Positions 14,740-20,393 of a stretch of 20,393 bases of DNA are shown in pieces (the stretch's first letter is position 1; each line of letters begins with the position of its first letter). Location: positions 1-20,393 of the forward strand of contig JBAXLO010000066.1 in assembly GCA_037134755.1 (NCBI GenBank), read 5' to 3'. This stretch comes from JBAXLO01 sp037134755. Lineage in GTDB: Bacteria; Bacteroidota; Bacteroidia; Bacteroidales; JACABE01. The translations under genes were made by a program, and so were the position numbers. The notes under the pieces were generated by a model. That model had not been told where the DNA came from, made no database searches, and worked only from the letters and a program-made list of their open reading frames with translations.

Positions 14740-16080
14740 TTATTCCTGAGCAACGATACGAAAGCCAAGTCCGTCACCACTACTTTCTTCAGGGTTGCTA
14801 AAGCGAGTTGTAACTTTACATTCAGTGGAATCACTATCCCAACAACCACCTCTTATTACTCGTTCAGTCCCGGTAGATGGTCCGGTTGGATTAGTTGCGT
14901 TGCTATTACTTTTATAAATCTCAAACCAATCATTACACCATTCAAAAACATTTCCACTCATATCATAAATGCCTAATTCGTTTGGTGTTTTGTATTCAAT
15001 AACATTGGCTTGTCCGCTCGAATTGTCATTATACCAACCTACTTCGTTCAAATCATTGCTGCCTGCATAGATAGTTCCTTTGCTTTTGTTGCCGCCGCGT
15101 GCAGCATATTCCCATTCGGCTTCGGTTGGCAAACGAAACTTAATCTTAAGTTCATCAGTAAGCCAGTTACAATAATCTACAGCATCATAATAATTAATAT
15201 TCACTATTGGATGATTATCATTCCATCCCCATGAAGGAGGGTCAGGCATTTGGCGGCCTGTTGCCATACAAAAAGTATTATATTCAGCTACAGTCACAAG
15301 GTTTTTAGCGATGCTGAAAGTACTTACCATAACCTTATGCACAGGTCTTTGATTGCTGTCGCCGAGAGAATCTCCCATATAAAAACTTCCACCTTCCACC
15401 TTTATCATTTCGGGTTTAATAGGTTTGATAAGTGCTCTGATACTATCAGGAAGAATATTCGGTTGATCGTATGCAATACTATCATTCGACTGTAAATCAT
15501 TATTGTCGGGAGGTGGCGGAACTGTCACCATTGAAGAGTCATTGTTAAGGGCAATATCATAGATAGCTATCTCATCCTTATATCTTCGGTGCGTGCGCCA
15601 TAATTCAAAACTTTGTTCAGTAAAAAATAATTTGGCTTCTCCATTATGAGATGCTGTATAAATAAGACAAATACAATCCAGCATTAAACATGAAGTGGAT
15701 AAAGTTAAAGCAATTGGGTATTTAAAGCCGGCTCTCCAGATAGTTGCAAAAGTTCGGCTGGCAGCTGAATAATGTATCTGTTGAACTTCGATAATAAACT
15801 TAGGATATTTAAAATCATTAGGGACAAATATGGCATAAGTATTACTGTCAGGCTTAATTCTGTCCTTTTTTTCTCCTTGCATCAGCAATATTCCGGAAGG
15901 CAATTTTATCTTAATTCTTTTGTAATATGCTGAATCAGGCATGATGTTTAGGTTAAAAACTTTGCCTTGTTTAGATTGAAAATTAGCCGCACCTTTGTTC
16001 TGAATATTGTATTCTAATTGCGAAAAGCAATTGAATATGAATATAAACAAGAGGCAAAATAAGATGATGATTCTTTTCAT
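14740..16080 (-). CDS. Exported SUMF1-like (FGE-sulfatase domain) protein
   Basis: A 446-aa protein with a signal peptide (MKRIIILFCLLFIFIFNCFSQ). Residues 22 to about 210 form an unassigned extracytoplasmic region with a Cys-rich hydrophobic patch (STSCLMLDCICLIY). From residue 225 to the end is a full formylglycine-generating-enzyme-type domain: MIKVEGGSFYMGD, RPVHKVMVSTFSIAKNLVT, RLPTEAEWEYAARGG, GIYDMSGNVFEWCNDW, RVIRGGCWDSD and GLGFRIVA. The paired catalytic Cys of true FGE (in its LCHKSYC segment) are not evident; Cys residues sit instead at GGCW and ECK. It is therefore more likely one of the many structural, maturation or PvdO/GldK-like relatives than a sulfatase activator. No sulfatase gene is nearby. 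Confidence 0.9.
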   Translation of the reverse strand: MKRIIILFCLLFIFIFNCFSQLEYNIQNKGAANFQSKQGKVFNLNIMPDSAYYKRIKIKLPSGILLMQGEKKDRIKPDSNTYAIFVPNDFKYPKFIIEVQQIHYSAASRTFATIWRAGFKYPIALTLSTSCLMLDCICLIYTASHNGEAKLFFTEQSFELWRTHRRYKDEIAIYDIALNNDSSMVTVPPPPDNNDLQSNDSIAYDQPNILPDSIRALIKPIKPEMIKVEGGSFYMGDSLGDSNQRPVHKVMVSTFSIAKNLVTVAEYNTFCMATGRQMPDPPSWGWNDNHPIVNINYYDAVDYCNWLTDELKIKFRLPTEAEWEYAARGGNKSKGTIYAGSNDLNEVGWYNDNSSGQANVIEYKTPNELGIYDMSGNVFEWCNDWFEIYKSNSNATNPTGPSTGTERVIRGGCWDSDSTECKVTTRFSNPEESSGDGLGFRIVAQE

Positions 16081-16154
16081 AATAAATTAAAAATTGAATA
16101 AAAACTAGAGTGTAAAATTAAAACTTTATCTGATACTATCGACAATTAAAAATA

Positions 16155-16189
16155 AAAAAACCTTCTACCGTTAAGATAGAAGGTTTTTT
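16155..16189 (-). terminator. Rho-independent terminator of the alkene reductase gene
   Basis: AAAAAACCTTCTA (16155-16167) pairs perfectly with TAGAAGGTTTTTT (16177-16189), with a 9-nt loop. The symmetric A and T runs allow action on both strands; the location just after the minus-strand gene ending at 16214 shows its main role. Confidence 0.93.
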
Positions 16190-16213
16190 AATTGTGAATA
16201 AATAATGTTAAGG

Positions 16214-17302
16214 TTAAGCAGAGTAAAGAGGGTAATCTGTGTATCCTTTTTCATCAGCAGAATAAAACATATCCATTTTTAAATCTTCAGACAAAGGACA
16301 ATTGTTTTTAAATCTGTCAACAAGATCAGGATTGTTGATAAACGGACGACCAAAAGCGATAAGATCAGCCATGCCGTTTTCAATATCATTTTCTGCTCTT
16401 TCCTTGTCATAACCACCTGCAAGAATAATAGTATTCTTAAAGTTATTACGGATAAGTTTCTTCATCTCAACAGGGACTTCAGGTGCTCCCATAGCCGAGT
16501 GATCAACTAAATGGATATAAGCAAAACCTAATTTGTTGAGCTCAGTAGAAAGATAGTCGTAAGTAGCAGTAATTTCAGGATAGTGAGGCATATCACTTGC
16601 TACTCCAAATGGAGACAAACGAATAGCAGTTCTTTCTTTGCCAATTGCCTGAGAAACTTCAGCAGCAACTTCCAAGACAAATCTACAACGATTTACGATG
16701 CTTCCACCGTAATTATCAGTACGGATATTACTAATTGGAGATAAAAACTGTTCTAATAAATATCCATTAGCACTATGTAATTCAACACCATCAAAGCCAG
16801 CTTCGATTGCATTTTTAGCAGCAGTAACAAACTCTGCTTTAGTACTCATCAATTCTTCAAAAGACATTTCTTTTGGTACTACAAAATCCTGAAGCATTTC
16901 AGCATCTGTCCACATTTGTCCGGCAGCTTTAACAGCTGAAGGTGCAAGTATCTGCGAACCTTCCGGCATATTTAACGGATGACTTATTCTACCGCTATGC
17001 ATAAATTGAATAAATATCTTTGCACCCATACTATGCACAGCAGTAGTAGTTAACTTCCAACCTTCAACTTGCTCTTTATTAAAGATTCCAGGTATACGGG
17101 CATACCCTAATCCATTGGGAGAAGGAGATGTGCCTTCAGTAATTATTAAACCTGCACCCGAACGTTGCTTGTAGTATTCAGCCATTAACTGATTTGGTAC
17201 ATTGCCAATTGCTCTGCATCTTGTCATAGGTGCCATTACAATGCGATTTTTTAATTCTAATGAACCAATTTTCCCAGGGGTATATAATTTGAATTCTTTC
17301 AT
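16214..17302 (-). CDS. Old Yellow Enzyme family alkene reductase (NemA type)
   Basis: A 362-aa FMN-dependent ene-reductase that would reduce activated C=C bonds of enones, maleimides or nitro compounds using NAD(P)H in the cytosol. Family features seen: KNRIVMAPMTRCRA at the N-terminus, with the flavin-tuning Thr; the substrate-binding His/Asn pair in GVELHSANGYLLEQFLSP; RTDNYGGS; IRLSPFG with the FMN-phosphate side Arg; and ADLIAFGRPFINNPDLV near the C-terminus. Length is normal and the protein has no signal peptide. It is monocistronic: a terminator lies directly downstream and the secreted PNGase F-like gene is divergent. A -7-like box (17363-17370) is 61 nt upstream. The physiological substrate is unknown. 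Confidence 0.95.
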   Translation of the reverse strand: MKEFKLYTPGKIGSLELKNRIVMAPMTRCRAIGNVPNQLMAEYYKQRSGAGLIITEGTSPSPNGLGYARIPGIFNKEQVEGWKLTTTAVHSMGAKIFIQFMHSGRISHPLNMPEGSQILAPSAVKAAGQMWTDAEMLQDFVVPKEMSFEELMSTKAEFVTAAKNAIEAGFDGVELHSANGYLLEQFLSPISNIRTDNYGGSIVNRCRFVLEVAAEVSQAIGKERTAIRLSPFGVASDMPHYPEITATYDYLSTELNKLGFAYIHLVDHSAMGAPEVPVEMKKLIRNNFKNTIILAGGYDKERAENDIENGMADLIAFGRPFINNPDLVDRFKNNCPLSEDLKMDMFYSADEKGYTDYPLYSA

Positions 17303-17362
17303 TTGTGTAAACTATTAAATTATTATGATTTATATTATTATTTAAACATTTGTTTTAAAAGA

Positions 17363-17370
17363 CAAACGTA
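17363..17370 (-). promoter_or_regulatory. -7 promoter element of the alkene reductase gene (TACGTTTG)
   Basis: Exact TANNTTTG match on the minus strand, 61 nt before the start codon. No convincing -33 at normal distance. Confidence 0.45.
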
Positions 17371-17508
17371 GTCATAGGAACAAAGAATAGTATAAAAAGT
17401 TTCTTTTAAATCTAAGAAGCTTTATTAATGAAGTTATAAAAACGTTGGATATAATTTAGGATATATTTTTAAAGTCAACTTAGTTTGAAAATATTTAAAT
17501 CGATTTTG

Positions 17509-17539
17509 TTGACTTATATCTTTAAAAGTATTATATTTG
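17509..17539 (+). promoter_or_regulatory. Consensus promoter of the PNGase F-like gene
   Basis: TTG (17509-17511), a 20-nt spacer and TATATTTG (17532-17539) match the Bacteroidota promoter exactly. A TTTG at 17505-17508 is an alternative -33. The predicted leader is about 85 nt. Confidence 0.75.
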
Positions 17540-17628
17540 CATTTTATTTCAGGGAATATTTAAACGGGTTCTTAGTATTTACTTGAAATGTATTATAATT
17601 ATGAATCTTAAGAACCTTCTTTAACAAT

Positions 17629-20151
17629 ATGCTTATGAAAAAGATTGTACTTCAATTAGTGTTTTTAATTTGTGTAATCTCACAAATTAATCAATTAAAA
17701 GCCCAAATGGTAGAAACTGTAATAGATTTCAACACCTATACAATGGGTAATCTTAATGGACAGGATGGATGGAAAACAATAAGTACAGGTGGCACAGGAG
17801 ATATGCAAGTGGCTTATATAGGCGGTTCTAATCTTGCTACACCTGATGTTACACTTGGTTGTTTCTTTAACATTGCAGGAGCAGGAGTAGGAAAAAATGG
17901 ATATAGAAAGTCTACACCTCAATTAAAATTTGATTTTTCAATTGGAGGCGTGGCAGAAATTGATATCGATTTACTTACTAATTATTGGGGAAGCAGTTTC
18001 GGGTTTTATTATGATAAAGATTCAAATGGTTTAATAAATGCTACTAATTTAGAAGGTGGTCTGCAAGTATATAGCAGTACTTATAATTATAGTAATAATA
18101 GTGAACATAAGCCAGTACATATTTCGATGCCTAATGGTACAACAATAAAATGTACGTATGATAGTGCCACTACCGGCTGGAGTAATTTTAGACTTGTTGT
18201 TGATTTTGAGGCAAATTCAGGTGCTGGTTCACTTACTTTATTTGCAAAGAAACCAAATTGGCCGGCTTATCAAGTGCTTCCTGAAGCAAATAATATCCCA
18301 TTAAATCTTACTCCCGGTTCCGGTGATAAAAACGACCCGGCTATGTGGAAAACATTTTTAGTACATATGGAAACAGATGGGGGCGGTGTTGATAATATTA
18401 AAATTCGTCAGCCTAATACGGGAGGATTACAATATCAGTATCTGACATTTGATAATATGGCTAACTTTCGATTGTCAACAGATGCACCATTCAAAGTTCA
18501 TGCGTTCTCAAATAAATCACTACCTGTAACCTATACTGTTTCAGGACCGGCTACAATCTCGAATGATACTGTTACATTAACAGGAGCAGCCGGGACAGTA
18601 ATTGTTACTGCTCATCAACCAGGCAATGCCACGGTAGCAGCAGCAGCTGACCTACCTATCTCTGTTGAAATAATAGATCCTTTATCTTTAATTCCAACGG
18701 TTGATATCAAAAATCCTATAGATACTGTAATAGATCCAACACTTGATAAAATTCCTTTGAGTTTTAATATTGTATATCCTCATCATGAGTTGATAAATAT
18801 TACACAAACAAAGTTTACTATTAATCAAACAGACATATTAACTCCTGATTCAACTGATAATGGATACTATATTGCTTATTGGAAACCAACAACACAAGGA
18901 CCTCAGACTTTACATTTATCTGTACAAACTTCAGGAGGGGTAACAGTTACCATTGATACAACTTTTATTATTACATCAAATATACCTATATTTACTTATA
19001 AGTTATTAGATGCAGTACCTGCCGGATCTTTGGACACAAATGTTATATTACCAAGTTTTGTAGGTTCTTATTCAAAGGTTATGGCCTATCTGGATTACAT
19101 TTGTCCATGCGATCCATGGGACAGAATTGGAAGTGTAAATATCACAGGGGCTAATGGTTGGTCAACTGAATTGTTGCGTTATATAACACCTTATGGTGTT
19201 GCATGCCATGACAGCATTGATGTTACTGATTATATATCTCAAATGCAAGGGAAAGTTTATTTAAAATCATCCTTTACTTCCCCTTCAACGGTTACAATAA
19301 CTTTAAAATATATTCAAGGAACTCCAACTCATAAATATAGTTGGGTGAGCAGATTGTGGGTTGGTGATTACCCATTTGGTTTGTGGAGTGCATCAGGTGC
19401 ACAACAACCGGTACCTCATAAAACTGTGAATTTAAATCAAATGTTTAACACACAAATAAAAGCAGCAACCATTAGAATGATAGCAACTGGACATGGTTGG
19501 GGAGATGCAAATACAAGTAATGCTGCTGAATTTTATAATGCAACTCATAACATAAAAGTAAATGGCACAACCGCATTTACTCAGCATCTATGGCAGACAT
19601 GTAACCCAAGTCCTGCAGGATGTTCACCTCAAAGCGGTACTTGGCAGTATAACCGTGAAGGTTGGTGTCCAGGTTCTATAGGGATGCTGTGGAGATGGGA
19701 TTTAGCTAGTTTTGTAGGACAAACATCGGACTTGATGTATGAATTCGATCCAAATTATATAAACCATTGTTCGGGTGGCGATCCTAATTGTGTTTCGGGA
19801 GTAACATGTACTACATGCAATGCAAGTTCAATGCCTCCTGATATTATTGTTCACTCTAACTTAATAACCTTTTATGATGAAGCCCCATTTGGGATAGATA
19901 ATAATATTATTAATCTTGGATTAGAATTGTATCCTAACCCATCAAATGGTTTGTTTAATTTAGCTTTAGACACTAAAGTTAATACTGATTCTAAAGTAGA
20001 AATATTTAATATTAGTGGAGTATTGCTAAAAAAAATGAATTGGAATGGAGAGGCAATTGTTTTAAATCTTAAAGATTATTCAAAAGGAATTTATCTCTTA
20101 AAAGTTTCTAATGTTAAAGGTATTGAATATAGGAAACTAATAGTTAAATAA
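17629..20151 (+). CDS. Secreted PNGase F-like protein with T9SS sorting domain
   Basis: An 840-aa exported protein. The signal peptide ends near residue 26 (NQLKAQ); ATG at codon 3 (MKKIV) is an equally likely start. Residues about 30-285 look like a jelly-roll domain (DFNTYTMGNLNGQDGW at the start, VDNIKIRQ at the end). A bacterial Ig-like segment covers about 290-350. Residues about 455-750 resemble peptide-N-glycosidase F and related two-lobed jelly-rolls: CPCDPWDR (492-499, probably holding the counterpart of the catalytic Asp), HDSIDVTDYI, GHGWGDANTSNAAEF from 621, and REGWCPG from 676. Paired Cys there would form disulfides outside the cell. The last 76 residues are a type A sorting domain (LELYPNPSNG, then GIYLLKVSN and RKLIVK). 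It would be exported by Sec, then the type IX system. Removal of N-glycans is plausible but unproven. Confidence 0.88.
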   Translation: MLMKKIVLQLVFLICVISQINQLKAQMVETVIDFNTYTMGNLNGQDGWKTISTGGTGDMQVAYIGGSNLATPDVTLGCFFNIAGAGVGKNGYRKSTPQLKFDFSIGGVAEIDIDLLTNYWGSSFGFYYDKDSNGLINATNLEGGLQVYSSTYNYSNNSEHKPVHISMPNGTTIKCTYDSATTGWSNFRLVVDFEANSGAGSLTLFAKKPNWPAYQVLPEANNIPLNLTPGSGDKNDPAMWKTFLVHMETDGGGVDNIKIRQPNTGGLQYQYLTFDNMANFRLSTDAPFKVHAFSNKSLPVTYTVSGPATISNDTVTLTGAAGTVIVTAHQPGNATVAAAADLPISVEIIDPLSLIPTVDIKNPIDTVIDPTLDKIPLSFNIVYPHHELINITQTKFTINQTDILTPDSTDNGYYIAYWKPTTQGPQTLHLSVQTSGGVTVTIDTTFIITSNIPIFTYKLLDAVPAGSLDTNVILPSFVGSYSKVMAYLDYICPCDPWDRIGSVNITGANGWSTELLRYITPYGVACHDSIDVTDYISQMQGKVYLKSSFTSPSTVTITLKYIQGTPTHKYSWVSRLWVGDYPFGLWSASGAQQPVPHKTVNLNQMFNTQIKAATIRMIATGHGWGDANTSNAAEFYNATHNIKVNGTTAFTQHLWQTCNPSPAGCSPQSGTWQYNREGWCPGSIGMLWRWDLASFVGQTSDLMYEFDPNYINHCSGGDPNCVSGVTCTTCNASSMPPDIIVHSNLITFYDEAPFGIDNNIINLGLELYPNPSNGLFNLALDTKVNTDSKVEIFNISGVLLKKMNWNGEAIVLNLKDYSKGIYLLKVSNVKGIEYRKLIVK

Positions 20152-20181
20152 TAACTTTATTGCCTGTAATTTAAATACTAT

Positions 20182-20213
20182 AACCCGTTAACAGATTACT
20201 GTTAACGGGTTTT
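20182..20213 (+). terminator. Rho-independent terminator of the PNGase F-like gene
   Basis: AACCCGTTAACAG (20182-20194) pairs perfectly with CTGTTAACGGGTT (20199-20211), with a 4-nt loop, and TTTT runs from 20210 to 20213. The remaining 180 bases to the window end show nothing I can support. Confidence 0.92.
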
Positions 20214-20393
20214 ATGTTTAGATCAAGATGGGGTTAATCTTATAAATTATGCAAAGACATCTATTATTAGTTTTAAGAATAAATATATGACATAAATTAT
20301 AATTCTAAATTTAGTTTTAGATAAAAAAGACAAGAAAATTTGGTGTAATAGACAAAATAGTTGGTTTTTTGAAGACGATTTGCTCTAATGGAC

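Larger units (their letters stand above)
17303..17628. other. Divergent promoter region
   Basis: This 326-bp AT-rich gap between the alkene reductase and the PNGase F-like gene holds the promoters for both and no credible ORF. An inverted repeat AAGTCAAC (17472-17479) / GTTGACTT (17508-17515) touches the plus-strand -33 element. Confidence 0.6.

Noticed and set aside
15010..15495. Two plus-strand ORFs opposite the SUMF1-like gene
   Set aside because: They are antisense to the conserved FGE-type domain and carry no family features.
1..20393. Defence island, prophage, integron or transposase
   Set aside because: No integrase, transposase, nuclease, toxin-antitoxin pair or phage structural gene is recognisable in any frame; no tRNA gene or attachment-site duplication was seen.

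Overview
The window is a low-GC chromosomal segment from a member of the Bacteroidota. The evidence is a T9SS-type C-terminal sorting domain on the last large protein, promoters of the Bacteroidota type (TTG or TTTG, about 20 nt, TANNTTTG), A-rich leaders mostly without Shine-Dalgarno sequences, and many signal-peptide proteins of Bacteroidota families. I cannot name genus or species.

Layout. Positions 1-3611 hold the 3' end of an F-type ATP synthase operon (atpF-atpH-atpA-atpG, + strand). A heptamer tandem repeat and a rho-independent terminator follow. From 3712 to 4436 there is no credible gene, but a 13-unit, 21-bp tandem array made of dyad-symmetric units lies at 3896-4168. Two minus-strand terminators sit beyond it. 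Next, on the minus strand, are a TPR outer-membrane/periplasmic protein (1041 aa) and, directly downstream, an outer-membrane beta-barrel (571 aa); the two look co-transcribed. A divergent gene at 9603 encodes a small Cys-motif protein with an unusually good Shine-Dalgarno.

From 10358 to 16080 all genes are on the minus strand and look accessory: a short exported protein, a four-TM protein with a soluble C-terminal domain, a cytosolic helical protein with a carboxypeptidase-regulatory-like domain, a DUF1801 protein, a Cys-rich lipoprotein, a membrane-anchored VOC protein and an exported SUMF1-like protein. The 526-bp gap at 12491-13016 contains a second, more degenerate and AT-rich array, also with a 21-bp period. 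Its unit orientation flips at a perfect 20-bp inverted repeat. A palindromic REP/MITE-like element lies at 14613-14691. The window ends with an Old Yellow Enzyme alkene reductase (minus) and, divergently, an 840-aa secreted protein with a PNGase F-like region and a T9SS sorting domain, followed by a strong terminator.

How the genes work together. The ATP synthase genes form one complex and the TPR/beta-barrel pair probably acts together in the envelope. The remaining genes give no clear shared pathway. I see no defence island, CRISPR array, prophage or transposase. The most unusual signal is the pair of non-coding 21-bp-period arrays (3896-4168 and about 12637-12950). They differ in sequence but share the period and begin or pivot at an inverted unit. 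Their function is unknown.
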